Shown here: positions 33,297 through 42,535 of the stretch, one piece after another
Layout: every line of letters starts with the position of its first letter
Position numbering within the stretch: position 1 is the stretch's first letter
Origin: Pseudidiomarina salinarum
Lineage (GTDB): Bacteria > Pseudomonadota > Gammaproteobacteria > Enterobacterales > Alteromonadaceae
DNA: 64,000 nucleotides
Reading direction: 5' to 3'
Assembly (NCBI RefSeq): GCF_000753715.1
Contig: NZ_JPER01000001.1
Span: 744,001-808,000, forward strand
The notes under the pieces: model-generated
Seen by the model: the letters and a program-made list of their open reading frames with translations, nothing else
The model's database searches: none
Told to the model about the DNA's origin: nothing
Program-made: the position numbers and the translations under genes

Positions 33297-34076
33297 ATGA
33301 GTGATAAGGAAAAAGTCGTTCTGGCAGCAGGAGATTTCAGTAAAGCGCTACGCGGCGAGATTAAACTGCCGGTGGGCGAGGTGCTGCAGCGAAGCTGGGA
33401 AATCACTTTGCGGGCGCTGCCGATTATGTTGGCCGGGCTGATCCTGTTAATTCTGGTCAATGCCGTTGCGACAGCGATTCTGGAAAACTGGTTCCCTGTC
33501 GACGAAACGGATCCAGAGCCGTTTAATGTGGTGATTAGCTATTTCATATCTATTGTTGTCGTGGCGCCATTCAGCGGTATTCTGATTTATCTCGGGATAC
33601 TGAATGCGGGTGACATCAAGCCAGGTTTTGCTGACTTTGGCCGCGCGCTGAGCCGGGCTCCGCAAGTTATCCTGACTACTTTATATCCTGCTGTGCTGAT
33701 GGGCATCGTGGTGGTACTGGCATTATTGCTGGGAGCTATCTCGCCGGCCCTGAGTATGGCCGTGATTGTCGCCGTGGGTATCTATATTCAGTTATCTTTT
33801 ATTCTGGCCGTGCCCCTGGTACTTGATCGGAATATGGTGCCGCACCGCGCTTGTCTGGCTTCAATACTGATTATTAATAAGCAAATGCTGCCGGTATTTG
33901 CGGTCTATATGATTCTGTTGCTGATTGTGATTATCAGTATGCTGCCGTTGTTTCTGGGTCTCATATTTACGTTACCCATGACCTTCAACGTCACCGGCGT
34001 GATCTATAATACGCTGATTGGCGTACAACAGGATCGATTAACAGCAGCGGGCAATGATGCCGATGACGACGTCTGA
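33297..34076 (+). CDS. Uncharacterised multi-pass inner-membrane protein
   Basis: A 259-residue protein I do not recognise with certainty. After about 40 polar residues it has hydrophobic segments near 45-70, 90-115, 140-170, 175-200 and 215-245, so about five or six membrane helices. It vaguely resembles YciC/UPF0259-like membrane proteins. The start is ATG 33297, with GGAG about 10 bases upstream; the frame from 33234 has no ribosome site. It is followed after 23 bases by a Bax-like glucosaminidase gene, so they may form an operon with an envelope role (inference). Confidence 0.75.
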   Translation: MSDKEKVVLAAGDFSKALRGEIKLPVGEVLQRSWEITLRALPIMLAGLILLILVNAVATAILENWFPVDETDPEPFNVVISYFISIVVVAPFSGILIYLGILNAGDIKPGFADFGRALSRAPQVILTTLYPAVLMGIVVVLALLLGAISPALSMAVIVAVGIYIQLSFILAVPLVLDRNMVPHRACLASILIINKQMLPVFAVYMILLLIVIISMLPLFLGLIFTLPMTFNVTGVIYNTLIGVQQDRLTAAGNDADDDV

Positions 34077-34099
34077 CGCTGCCTGAACCAGGAGAACCT

Positions 34100-34972
34100 A
34101 TGTTGCGTGTACTCTTTTTCGCGGTGATCGTTGTGGCGGTGGCACTGGCTGTCTGGTTGCCTACGACTATTGACGTCAGAACCGATGCACAGACTCAGGC
34201 TGAGGCTTTTGCTCCTGGCCCTATACAAATGCCGGTCGTTACCCAGGTGCCTGACTTCAACGAGTATACGGATATCCGGGAAAAGAAAGAGGCGTTTTTT
34301 GGTTTTCTGGCGCCCCTGGTACAGGCTGAAAATGCCCGTATCAGGCAGGAACGACGGAAACTGGCGGCACTTTCAGAGCGCTGGAGTGAAGGCGCGCAAT
34401 TATCGCCGGATGAAACCGAGTGGCTGGATCAACTGGCCGCGCGTTACCGGGTGAAATTTGATCTGGCTGAAGATTCCGAGATGTTCCGGGTGTTATTCCG
34501 CCGGGTCGATGTGGTGCCGGAAACCCTGGTACTGGTGCAGGCGGCCAACGAGTCAGCCTGGGGTACGTCACGCTTTGCGCTGGATGCCCTGAATTTCTTC
34601 GGGCAGTGGTGCTTTTCTGAAGGCTGCGGGTTAGTCCCGGAGAGTCGCATCGAAGGCGCGAGTCATGAAGTGCGGCGTTTCAGCTCAGTTAACGCCTCAG
34701 TACGAAGCTATCTGCGTAATATCAATACCCATCCCGCTTACTTGCAGTTGCGCTTATTGCGGGAGCAGCGCCGGGCCGCGGCCGCCGAGTTACGGGCAGT
34801 GGATTTAACTGCCGGCCTGCTCAGTTATTCTGAACGCGGTGAAGAGTACATAGAAGAGCTGAACTCAATGATTCGGGTTAACCGGCCGATTATCGTGGAT
34901 GTTATTGAGACTAATCAGGAAACCGATCAGAATACTGGCGAGAATACTAACCAAGATTCGTCACCTGAATAA
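34100..34972 (+). CDS. Bax-like N-acetylglucosaminidase domain protein
   Basis: A 290-residue protein with an N-terminal membrane anchor or signal (residues 3-20), an alpha-helical linker with '[15 protein letters not shown]', and a glucosaminidase (GH73-like) domain. The catalytic glutamate is in [14 protein letters not shown] near residue 154, followed by 'NFFGQWCF'. It resembles E. coli Bax. It probably cuts or binds peptidoglycan in the periplasm; activity has not been well defined for this family. The last 20 residues are low complexity (N, Q, E, T), and its end overlaps ttcA by 26 bases on the opposite strand. Confidence 0.85.
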   Translation: MLRVLFFAVIVVAVALAVWLPTTIDVRTDAQTQAEAFAPGPIQMPVVTQVPDFNEYTDIREKKEAFFGFLAPLVQAENARIRQERRKLAALSERWSEGAQLSPDETEWLDQLAARYRVKFDLAEDSEMFRVLFRRVDVVPETLVLVQAANESAWGTSRFALDALNFFGQWCFSEGCGLVPESRIEGASHEVRRFSSVNASVRSYLRNINTHPAYLQLRLLREQRRAAAAELRAVDLTAGLLSYSERGEEYIEELNSMIRVNRPIIVDVIETNQETDQNTGENTNQDSSPE

Positions 34973-35888
34973 CGCCATCAGCGCTGATTTTTGTTGGCTT
35001 ACCTGAGCCACTCCCTGAATCACTAAAAGTGCGCTGCTGATAACTGACAAAGTCGGTGGGGATGCTGTGATCAAAGGCAGTATCCCCGTCACTATTGGCG
35101 ACACCCTCAGCTTTTACCGCTTTAAAGTCAAATAGCTTGTTATCAGCCAGATGCGAAGGAACTACGTTCTGCAAGGCGGTAAGCATGCTTTCAACCCGAC
35201 CCGGATACTGTTGCTCCCACTGACCTAACATTTCCTTGATCATTTTGCGCTGCAGGTTTTCCTGCGAGCCGCACAGGTTACAGGGAATAATCGGATAGCC
35301 GGCATGTTCTGCATAGCTGGCAATATCTTTCTCACGCGCATAGGCCAGCGGCCGGATCACCACATGCTGGCCATCGTCACTGACCAGCTTGGGCGGCATG
35401 GATTTGAGTTTGCCACCGTAAAACATGTTGAGCATCAGGGTTTCCAGCATGTCATCACGATGATGTCCCAGTGCGATTTTAGTCGCGCCCAGCTCGGTGG
35501 CTACCCGATACAGGATACCGCGGCGTAATCGCGAACACAGCGAGCAGGTGGTTTTACCTTCAGGTACTTTGTCTTTTACGATGCTGTAGGTGTCTTCTTC
35601 GATGATCCGAAAGTCGACGCCCTGCGCACTGAGGTACTCAGGTAGTATGTGCTCCGGAAAGCCTGGCTGCTTCTGATCAAGGTTTACGGCCACCAGTTCA
35701 AAACGGACCGGCGCCCGTTGCTGCAGTTGCCGCAGGATATCAAGCATGGTGTAGCTATCTTTACCGCCCGACAAACAGACCATGACTTTGTCGCCGTCTT
35801 CAATCATGCCGAAGTCCTGGATAGCTTGACCTACATGATGGCGCAGGCGTTTTTGCAGCTTCATAAAAGCAGAATTTTGAACCGTCAT
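34947..35888 (-). CDS. ttcA: tRNA 2-thiocytidine synthetase
   Basis: A 313-residue PP-loop, iron-sulfur enzyme that thiolates C32 in several tRNAs. The PP-loop SGGKDS lies at residues 40-45, and cluster cysteines at C115/C118 (TCSLCSR) and C203 (PCNLCGS). '[11 protein letters not shown]' is also diagnostic. The C terminus ends in a serine/glycine-rich tail read through the 3' end of the convergent bax-like gene, so the tail is weakly constrained. In many relatives ttcA neighbours uspE and fnr. Confidence 0.95.
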   Translation of the reverse strand: MTVQNSAFMKLQKRLRHHVGQAIQDFGMIEDGDKVMVCLSGGKDSYTMLDILRQLQQRAPVRFELVAVNLDQKQPGFPEHILPEYLSAQGVDFRIIEEDTYSIVKDKVPEGKTTCSLCSRLRRGILYRVATELGATKIALGHHRDDMLETLMLNMFYGGKLKSMPPKLVSDDGQHVVIRPLAYAREKDIASYAEHAGYPIIPCNLCGSQENLQRKMIKEMLGQWEQQYPGRVESMLTALQNVVPSHLADNKLFDFKAVKAEGVANSDGDTAFDHSIPTDFVSYQQRTFSDSGSGSGKPTKISADGVIQVTNLG

Positions 35889-35926
35889 AGTGTTATGAGT
35901 ACCGTCTACAGAAAAAAACGCGGCGA

Positions 35927-36856
35927 TTATACCTTAACCGGCGACTGAAATCCTTCTGGTTTTACTGCCAGCAGATCGCAGTTCAGGCGCTCGATTACGT
36001 GCTCCGCAGTATTACCCAGCAGGGCGGCGCTGAAGCCAGTGCGGCCGATAGTGCCTAACACCACCAGCTCGGCATCAAGCTCCTCTGCAAGTTCAGGTAC
36101 AACCTGCTCCGGCAGGCCTTCATGAACATGCTGGTTGGCTGAGGGGATCGAAAATTTCTCGCCGTGTTCAGCAAGCGCCTGCCGGTGGCTTTCTTTTAAT
36201 GATTCACGGTAACTGCCAGTATCAAATTCCGGGATCTCAGCGGCGATAGTTACCGGGGCGCCGGGATAGGCATTAACCAGATGTACGTCACTTTGCAGCC
36301 AGCCGGCAAACTCCTGTGCCGCTTCGGTGATGCGCTGATTCAGCGACTGATGATGCTCCTGCTCGCCGGTGGTATGGATGGCCGCCAGAATCTTGCCATG
36401 TTCAGGCCAGTCATGTTCTTTTACCAGTAATACCAGGCAGGGCGCTTTGCGCAGCAGATGCCAGTCGGTGGGAGTGAAAAACAGATTAGCAATACCTTCG
36501 CGTTGGTGCGTCGCTTTGATAATGACATCGTAGTCGCCCTTGATGGCGGTTTCGATAATGGCCTCGAAGGGACGGTTATGCCAGACCACCTCAATCCGGA
36601 TATCAATATCGCGGGTGTTGTAGTCTTCCAGTAAATCATCAATCCAGACTTTGCGGTCATTGATGAGGCTGTCACGCATGGTGTCGCGCTCTTCCGCGGC
36701 CAGCATGGTGGTCATCTCATAGGAGAAATCATAGATAGAAAGTAGCAGAGTAAGCTTAGCCCCGCTAAGCCGTGCCAGATGCAGAGCCCGGTTCAGAGCC
36801 TTTTGCTGCTGACTGTCGGCGTCGAGCACAGCCAGAATTTTATTCACGCAACCCAT
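35927..36856 (-). CDS. uspE: Universal stress protein UspE
   Basis: A tandem two-domain universal stress protein of 309 residues. The N-terminal half has '[16 protein letters not shown]' and '[12 protein letters not shown]...[11 protein letters not shown]', both hallmarks of UspE; the second half ends with '[25 protein letters not shown]', the ATP-binding G-2X-G-9X-G(S/T)-like loop. UspE supports stress survival, adhesion and motility in E. coli. ATG 36856 is preferred, with GAGG five bases upstream; GTG 36862 is in frame. fnr usually adjoins uspE but is missing here. Confidence 0.93.
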   Translation of the reverse strand: MGCVNKILAVLDADSQQQKALNRALHLARLSGAKLTLLLSIYDFSYEMTTMLAAEERDTMRDSLINDRKVWIDDLLEDYNTRDIDIRIEVVWHNRPFEAIIETAIKGDYDVIIKATHQREGIANLFFTPTDWHLLRKAPCLVLLVKEHDWPEHGKILAAIHTTGEQEHHQSLNQRITEAAQEFAGWLQSDVHLVNAYPGAPVTIAAEIPEFDTGSYRESLKESHRQALAEHGEKFSIPSANQHVHEGLPEQVVPELAEELDAELVVLGTIGRTGFSAALLGNTAEHVIERLNCDLLAVKPEGFQSPVKV

Positions 36857-36929
36857 ATCCACCTCGTTAACGACTAACCTGTTAGTCAGTCTAGCTAATT
36901 CCCGGCCAAAGTGATAACTATTGCGTGCT

Positions 36930-37607
36930 TCAGGAAAAAAGTGGTAACTGGCGTAGCGCTATTATTGCCACCCAGATGGCATAGATAATCAGGACGCAGC
37001 CCATCAGCTGGCGAAATCCCTGGGATTGCAGGAAGCTTTGCAGCGCTCGGCTGAACCAGCCAAAGGCGAACATGGCAGGCAGGGTGCCCAGCCCAAATAA
37101 CGCCATGTACAGTGCGCCGTTACCAGCTGAACCGCTAACAGCTGCCCAGCTCAGCGCGCTGTAAACCAGTCCGCAGGGCAGCCAGCCCCAGAGCATGCCG
37201 GCGACTGCGGTAGCGGGGAGACTGCGGGTTGCCCGAAATTTGACCGCAAGGGGCTGTATGGCACGCCACAACGGCCGGCCGAGCCGCTCGATACGCTGCA
37301 GGCCAAGCCACCAACCACCAAAATATAAGCCCAGGCAGAACAGCAGCAACGCTGCCAGCAGGCGCAGGTAAACAAAGCCATCAGGGGTTACCTGGCTAAT
37401 GCTGGCAGCAGCGGCGCCGATCAGCGCGCCGGCGATGGTGTAGGAGCTGATGCGCCCGAGATTATAAATGAGCAGCCGCGTTACCGAAGCTTGTTGGCCT
37501 AAGGCGCCGGCCAGCCCACCACACATCATCAGGCAATGGCCGGAGCCGGCCAATCCCATGAGCAAGGCGGCCAGCGCATCAATCGGCATCAGCATCCCGC
37601 TTGTCAT
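36930..37607 (-). CDS. TauE/SafE-like membrane protein of the cbb3 oxidase locus
   Basis: A roughly 225-residue protein with about six membrane helices and two motifs typical of the cco-linked TauE/SafE-like family: GLAGSGHCLMMCGG near the N terminus and 'WGWLPCGLVYSALSWA' in the middle. The two Cys-containing helices suggest metal (copper) handling, and proteins of this group are thought to assist copper delivery to cbb3 oxidase. It overlaps ccoS. Several in-frame ATG codons (37607, 37595, 37589) are possible starts; the choice is uncertain. Confidence 0.82.
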   Translation of the reverse strand: MTSGMLMPIDALAALLMGLAGSGHCLMMCGGLAGALGQQASVTRLLIYNLGRISSYTIAGALIGAAAASISQVTPDGFVYLRLLAALLLFCLGLYFGGWWLGLQRIERLGRPLWRAIQPLAVKFRATRSLPATAVAGMLWGWLPCGLVYSALSWAAVSGSAGNGALYMALFGLGTLPAMFAFGWFSRALQSFLQSQGFRQLMGCVLIIYAIWVAIIALRQLPLFS

Positions 37608-37779
37608 CTGCTGGTTTTTTGTCAGAAGCTGCTTTGGGATCATCGTCGTCGAGCAGTACATTCATGCCCTGGCGTTCGAGATCCTCAAACTGATCACTGC
37701 GGACCGCCCAGAAGAACACCCCGACAGCAATGATGACGAATAACACAGCGATAGGAATCAGAATATAAAGACTATCCAT
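37579..37779 (-). CDS. ccoS: Cbb3 oxidase maturation protein CcoS
   Basis: A 66-residue protein with one N-terminal membrane helix (residues 4-26) and the CcoS-specific 'FFWAVRSDQFEDLERQG' followed by an acidic tail. CcoS is needed to insert heme and copper into the cbb3 catalytic subunit. Its ATG overlaps the ccoI stop by one base (TGATG), so the two are coupled. Confidence 0.92.
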   Translation of the reverse strand: MDSLYILIPIAVLFVIIAVGVFFWAVRSDQFEDLERQGMNVLLDDDDPKAASDKKPADDKRDADAD

Positions 37780-40211
37780 CAGCGGTATAACCTCAGCGAG
37801 TTGGCCAGCACAATAAGTGAACTGAGTGACATCCCGATGGCCGCAATGTAGGGGGTCACAAAACCGGCCATCGCAATAGGAAGAATACCGATATTGTAGA
37901 CCAATGCCCAGATGATGTTCTGCCGCAGAATCCCGCGACTACGCAGCGCCACCTGCCGGAACTCAAGCACAGCGCCAAAATTGTTGCGCATCAGCATAAC
38001 ATCCGCAGTAACCCGGGCTAAATCGGCAGCATGACCAAAGGTCACCGAAATATCGGCCTGGGCCAGCACCGGGCCGTCATTAATGCCATCACCGATCATC
38101 ATCACCGGATGCTGCTGTTGTGCCGCGCTCACCACACTGAGTTTGGTATCCGGAAGGCTATCCGCATAAACTTTGGTAATGCCCAGTTGTTCGGCCACCG
38201 GTTGCGCCAGTTCCGCGCGATCACCGGTTAGCATAATGACTTCAATACCGGCCTGCTGCAGCTGTTCAATGCTGGCTTTGGCGTCAATGCGAATTTGATC
38301 GCCGACATGGTATTCGGCCAGCGGTTCTTGTTCAGTGGCTACAAAAATTTGGCTGGCGGCCACTGCGGGCGTGAATTCAGGGTGCCATTGGCGGATAAAG
38401 GACAAACTGCCTACGCGGACATGAAGTGATTCGTCTGAATGCGACCAGATCCCACTCAAGCCCTGGCCCGGGTGATTCACCACGGCACTAACGCTGGCAG
38501 GGGTGGCCGTCAGTTGTCGCAACGGCTGGGCCAATGGGTGTTCCGAGTGATGCTCAAGCGCCTGCACCAGGGCCCGGATTGCGTCCTGCTTGTAGCGGCC
38601 ACTGATAATATGTTCATGCTGTAGTGAGAATTCGCCCGTAGTCAGGGTGCCGGTTTTATCAACGAATACCGTTTTGATGTCCTGAATTGTATTAAGTACA
38701 TCGGCATTACGCAGCACCACGCCGCGGGTATTAAGGTTATGGATAGCACCGGTTACCGCCGTTGGCGCGGCTAAGGCCAAAGCGCAGGGGCAGGTTGCAA
38801 CCAGTACCGCCAGGGTAACCCAGAACGCTTGCTGCGGATCAATAAAGGACCACACCAGAAAAGTTATCGCCGCGACTATAAGCAGTCTGATAACAAAGGT
38901 GCTGGCAAGCTTTTCAGCCGCCTGCGCCAGCCGTGGTTTGCGCGATAGCGCCAGATCTTTGAGCGCGACGATACTGGCCAGCACGGTTTCCTGTTGTGCT
39001 GCGGTAACTTCAATGCGCAGCGGCTGCTGTTGATTAATACTACCGGCTAAAACCGTTGTACCTGCAGGTTTTTGTACCGGCCGGCTTTCGCCGGTCAGTA
39101 CGGCTTCATTTAAGGTCGCCGGTTGGTCTAGCAGAATGCCATCAGCGGGCAGAGTCGCGCCTGGCGCCACTCTGATTATTTGTCCCGGGCTGAGGTCGCT
39201 GACCGGCACCGTTTCGATATCGCCGCCGGCGGTTTCGCGTTGCGCCAGGGCGGGCACCAGTTTGATTAAATTGGTAGCGGCGCTGATGGCTTTTTGCCTG
39301 GCAAGTAGTTCGAGGTAGCGGCCGATCAGAAGTAAAAAGGTAAACATACTGACCGATTCAAAATAGACTTCGCCATGACCAATGAAGGTGGCATAAGCGC
39401 TTGCGCCATAGGCACCCAGCAGGGCGATACTGACCGGTACATCCATGTTCGGGCGCTGGGCCTGAATGCTGCGCATGGCACTGATATAAAATGGCTGAGC
39501 GCTGTAGAGCAGAACCGGTGTCGCGACCACCAGGCTTATCCACCACATAAACTGCCTTAAGCTATCATCCAGATCGCTGACCACACCAAAGTACAGGCCA
39601 ACGGCAATCATCATCACCTGCATAGTGGCAAGGCCGGCAAGCCCTAAGCGTCTGACATAGTAGCGGCGGCGCCGTTTGAAATCCTGCTCCTGCGTGGCCG
39701 ACTCGAATGGTAAGGCCCGGTAGCCAAGGCCAGCAATAGCCTGCAGGATTTGACTGAGCTTGATCTGGTCGGCATACCAGCTGATATAGACGCGCTCAGT
39801 GGTGGCATTCACTTTGACACTGCCGACGCCGGCCAGCCACTGAACATGATGTTCGATAAGCCAGGCACAGGCAGAACAAGTCATGCCTTCAACCGAGAGG
39901 GTCAGCTCACGTTGACGGCCCTGATCGGTGGTGCGGGTAAACTGGGCCTGCAGACGCTCATCGTCATAAGCCTGCAACTGTTGAAGCTCTTCGGGCAGCA
40001 GCGGAATTTGTAACGGGTTGGTGGTATCCCGGTAAACGTAGAAATGCAGCAACTTTTGTTCGTTTATGGTCTGGGCTACGGCCTGGCAGCCATAGCAGCA
40101 TACGGCTACGTCCTGATTGGCCAGCCGGGCACTATAGCCGCCATCGGCGGGCAGCGCCTGTAAGCAGTGGAAACAGGTTCCGGCCGGAACCTCAGGAAGC
40201 TTGATAGCCAT
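37779..40211 (-). CDS. ccoI: Copper-transporting P1B-type ATPase CcoI/FixI
   Basis: An 810-residue P-type ATPase that exports copper for cbb3 oxidase assembly. Order of parts: a Cys-rich N-terminal domain (C13, C16 and CCYGC near 38-42), a heavy-metal-associated domain with GMTCSACAW (C112, C115), membrane helices, the CPC motif in TCPCALALAAPTA, the phosphorylated aspartate in DKTGTLTTGE and GDGINDGPVLAQAD. The Cys-rich extension separates CcoI from detoxifying CopA. It starts 2 bases after ccoH. Confidence 0.95.
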   Translation of the reverse strand: MAIKLPEVPAGTCFHCLQALPADGGYSARLANQDVAVCCYGCQAVAQTINEQKLLHFYVYRDTTNPLQIPLLPEELQQLQAYDDERLQAQFTRTTDQGRQRELTLSVEGMTCSACAWLIEHHVQWLAGVGSVKVNATTERVYISWYADQIKLSQILQAIAGLGYRALPFESATQEQDFKRRRRYYVRRLGLAGLATMQVMMIAVGLYFGVVSDLDDSLRQFMWWISLVVATPVLLYSAQPFYISAMRSIQAQRPNMDVPVSIALLGAYGASAYATFIGHGEVYFESVSMFTFLLLIGRYLELLARQKAISAATNLIKLVPALAQRETAGGDIETVPVSDLSPGQIIRVAPGATLPADGILLDQPATLNEAVLTGESRPVQKPAGTTVLAGSINQQQPLRIEVTAAQQETVLASIVALKDLALSRKPRLAQAAEKLASTFVIRLLIVAAITFLVWSFIDPQQAFWVTLAVLVATCPCALALAAPTAVTGAIHNLNTRGVVLRNADVLNTIQDIKTVFVDKTGTLTTGEFSLQHEHIISGRYKQDAIRALVQALEHHSEHPLAQPLRQLTATPASVSAVVNHPGQGLSGIWSHSDESLHVRVGSLSFIRQWHPEFTPAVAASQIFVATEQEPLAEYHVGDQIRIDAKASIEQLQQAGIEVIMLTGDRAELAQPVAEQLGITKVYADSLPDTKLSVVSAAQQQHPVMMIGDGINDGPVLAQADISVTFGHAADLARVTADVMLMRNNFGAVLEFRQVALRSRGILRQNIIWALVYNIGILPIAMAGFVTPYIAAIGMSLSSLIVLANSLRLYR

Positions 40212-40213
40212 TG

Positions 40214-40711
40214 CTACACGCCATAGGTAAGGGGCCGCAATATAATTTCTTTCACTGGTAAACTAATGGTCTGGCTCAGGCGCCAGGCACGGGTATAAGG
40301 GACCACGGTAATGGTGAACTTACCTTGCTCAGCGGTAACCGGCAACTGGCCGCGGAAGACGCCCTGAGCGTCTGCAGTGAGTACCTGACTGAAGTCTTTT
40401 TCAGCCTGGGTCGCGTGATAAAAGCTCACCGTCAGTGCGGTTAACTGCTCCGGCTGCCCTTTGTTAAAGCGAATTGTGAATTCCCGGGCGCGCTGAGCGA
40501 AGGTCAGCTCAATGCCTAATTGCTGGGCGGCCAGAACTTTCTCTACCTCAGCATTAATGCCGCGGCCCTTTTTATAATAGTTGTCGACCACCATGGGGTT
40601 ATCGCCATAGCTATCAGCGATAATCAAGGTGATGATCATGGCAATGATCACCGAAAACGGCAGTGACATAAGAAACCACGGCCAGAACTGTTTATACCAG
40701 GGTTTAGACAT
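40214..40711 (-). CDS. ccoH: FixH/CcoH family cbb3 assembly protein
   Basis: A 165-residue protein with one N-terminal membrane helix (residues 11-31) and a periplasmic domain starting 'DNPMVVDNYYKKGRGIN', the FixH hallmark. CcoH/FixH takes part in cbb3 subunit assembly. It follows the ccoP terminator and leads ccoH-ccoI-ccoS-TauE. In many genomes ccoG separates ccoP and ccoH; here it does not. Confidence 0.9.
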   Translation of the reverse strand: MSKPWYKQFWPWFLMSLPFSVIIAMIITLIIADSYGDNPMVVDNYYKKGRGINAEVEKVLAAQQLGIELTFAQRAREFTIRFNKGQPEQLTALTVSFYHATQAEKDFSQVLTADAQGVFRGQLPVTAEQGKFTITVVPYTRAWRLSQTISLPVKEIILRPLTYGV

Positions 40712-40734
40712 AAAACCTTTACTACCTCGTCATA

Positions 40735-40762
40735 GAAAAAACCCCGCCGTAGCGGGGTTTCT
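40735..40762 (-). terminator. Terminator after ccoNOQP
   Basis: On the minus strand, AACCCCGC and GCGGGGTT form an 8-bp stem with a 4-base loop, then a run of T. It separates the structural genes from the assembly genes; partial read-through would keep assembly proteins at a lower level. Confidence 0.85.
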
Positions 40763-40766
40763 CGAA

Positions 40767-41714
40767 TTACTGCGACAGCCCGTAAACGTAAGCGCTGATA
40801 ACGTGTACTTTATCCTCACCCAGAATATCTTTCCAGGCCGGCATCACGCCATTACGACCATCACGCAGGGTTTCCTCAACTGCTGCCTGAGATCCGCCGT
40901 AAAGCCAGATGTTATCGGTCAGGTTGGCGGCCCCAAGTTGTTGGTTGCCTTTACCGTCCATGCCATGGCAGGCCGCGCATACGCCGTAATTCTGCTGGCC
41001 CGCGGAGGCCAGGTCAGGATCAACTTTGCGGCCACTCAGGCTGAGCACGTAAGCGGCCAGTTCAGTAATTTCCTGGTCTGAGAACTGCTCACTCCAGGCT
41101 GGCATTTGGGCAACGCGGCCGTATAACAGTGAATGCTTAATTGCTTCCGGGCTACCGCCCCAAATCCACTCGTCATCCGCCAGATTAGGGAAGCCTTTAC
41201 CGCCCATGGCGTTGGAACCATGGCATTGCGCGCAGTTCTGCAGGTAGAGCCGCTGTCCGATTTTTAACGCTTCGGAATCTTTGGCCAGCTCTTCAATAGG
41301 CTGTTGCGCATAGGCTTCGAACACCGGACCAAAGGCTTCTTCCGCCTGTTGCATTTCGCGGTCATACTGAACAATAAGGCCAGCTTCGCGATGTGCTTCT
41401 GTTGCCTCTCGCGATTCTTCCAGCGAGCGAACCTCCTGGTTCGAGCTGCTCCATCCTAATAACCCCTTGAAGTTACCAAGGCCAGGGTAGAGCGCCAGAT
41501 AGATAAAGCCCCATACGATGGTTATCCAGAACAGGTAAGTCCACCATTTGGGCATTGGATTATTGAGTTCGACGATACCGTCGAAGTCATGATCCATCAG
41601 TTCGCCTTCTTTAATACCGGTGTAATTATGCATATTCCAGCGAAGCAGCCAGATGATACCGACCAGAAAGGCCAGGGTCAGTACGATGATCCATGCACTC
41701 CAGAAGCTACTCAT
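40767..41714 (-). CDS. ccoP: Cbb3 cytochrome oxidase subunit III (diheme cytochrome c)
   Basis: A 315-residue subunit with two N-terminal membrane segments (about 5-26 and 57-77, the 'NPMPKWWTYLFWITIVWG' hallmark) and two c-type heme motifs, CAQCH at 161-165 and CAACH at 246-250, each followed by a methionine-bearing distal region. It passes electrons to subunit CcoO. It overlaps ccoQ by 8 bases. Confidence 0.97.
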   Translation of the reverse strand: MSSFWSAWIIVLTLAFLVGIIWLLRWNMHNYTGIKEGELMDHDFDGIVELNNPMPKWWTYLFWITIVWGFIYLALYPGLGNFKGLLGWSSSNQEVRSLEESREATEAHREAGLIVQYDREMQQAEEAFGPVFEAYAQQPIEELAKDSEALKIGQRLYLQNCAQCHGSNAMGGKGFPNLADDEWIWGGSPEAIKHSLLYGRVAQMPAWSEQFSDQEITELAAYVLSLSGRKVDPDLASAGQQNYGVCAACHGMDGKGNQQLGAANLTDNIWLYGGSQAAVEETLRDGRNGVMPAWKDILGEDKVHVISAYVYGLSQ

Positions 41715-41898
41715 TATTCTTTGACTCCTGTTTTGTACTTTCTTTGGTGGTTGAGGTTAGTTCATTTTCGTCAAAAATTGACTTGGCTGCATCATCAAAG
41801 CGCCGTTTACGCCCTTTGCTGAAAGCCCACCAAACCACACCGATAAAGAGTACGAAAACTAATACAGTGTAAAAACTACGCCAGGTGATGTAATCCAT
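41707..41898 (-). CDS. ccoQ: Cbb3 oxidase subunit CcoQ (IV)
   Basis: A 63-residue protein with one membrane helix (about 9-25) and the conserved 'WWAFSKGRKRRFDDAA'. CcoQ stabilises the complex. The polar C-terminal tail (T, S, K, E) is variable. It lies between ccoO (one-base gap) and ccoP. Confidence 0.93.
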   Translation of the reverse strand: MDYITWRSFYTVLVFVLFIGVVWWAFSKGRKRRFDDAAKSIFDENELTSTTKESTKQESKNNE

Positions 41899-41899
41899 A

Positions 41900-42520
41900 T
41901 TAATTACCTTGCTGTTGCAAGCCTGTTCCGAGTACCTGCAGGTAAGCGATCAGCGCATCAATTTCGGTCTGACCTTTTACGCTGGCACGGGCATTGGCAA
42001 TGTCTTTGTCCGTGTAAGGAACGCCAAATTTACGGAAGGTTTCCATTTTTTTAGCGGTCAATTCGCCATCCAGGGTGTTTTCTGCAAGCCACGGATAAGC
42101 TGGCATATTGGATTCAGGTACGACATCCCGTGGATTCATCAGGTGCACATAGTGCCACTCATCGCTGTAACGGCCGCCAACCCGGGCGAGGTCAGGACCG
42201 GTCCGCTTAGAACCCCATAAGTGCGGATGTTCCCACACGTGCTCGCCGGCCAGTGAATAGTGCCCATAGCGTTCTGTCTCCGCCCGGAACGGACGGATCA
42301 TCTGGCTATGGCAGTTGTTACAGCCTTCACGGATATAGATATCCCGGCCCTCAAGCTCCAGCGCTGTGTATGGCTGCAAGCCAATAACCGGCTCGTTGGT
42401 CTGTTTTTGAAACAACAGCGGGACAATCTCTACCAGGCCACCAACTGAGATAGCTATGGTCAACAGGATTGCCAGCCAGCCAACATTCTTTTCAACAAAA
42501 TCATGTTTCACATTTTTCAT
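41900..42520 (-). CDS. ccoO: Cbb3 cytochrome oxidase subunit II (monoheme cytochrome c)
   Basis: A 206-residue subunit: one N-terminal membrane helix (about 13-33), the heme motif CNNCH at 67-71 and the '[24 protein letters not shown]' region. CcoO relays electrons from CcoP to CcoN. It lies 15 bases after ccoN in the same operon. Confidence 0.97.
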   Translation of the reverse strand: MKNVKHDFVEKNVGWLAILLTIAISVGGLVEIVPLLFQKQTNEPVIGLQPYTALELEGRDIYIREGCNNCHSQMIRPFRAETERYGHYSLAGEHVWEHPHLWGSKRTGPDLARVGGRYSDEWHYVHLMNPRDVVPESNMPAYPWLAENTLDGELTAKKMETFRKFGVPYTDKDIANARASVKGQTEIDALIAYLQVLGTGLQQQGN

Positions 42521-42535
42521 AATGATGCCGACTCC

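Noticed and set aside
36872-36887. Perfect palindrome GACTAACCTGTTAGTC upstream of uspE as an operator
   Set aside because: A 7+7 palindrome with a 2-base gap is expected a few times by chance in 64 kb, and no second copy or matching regulator is present.
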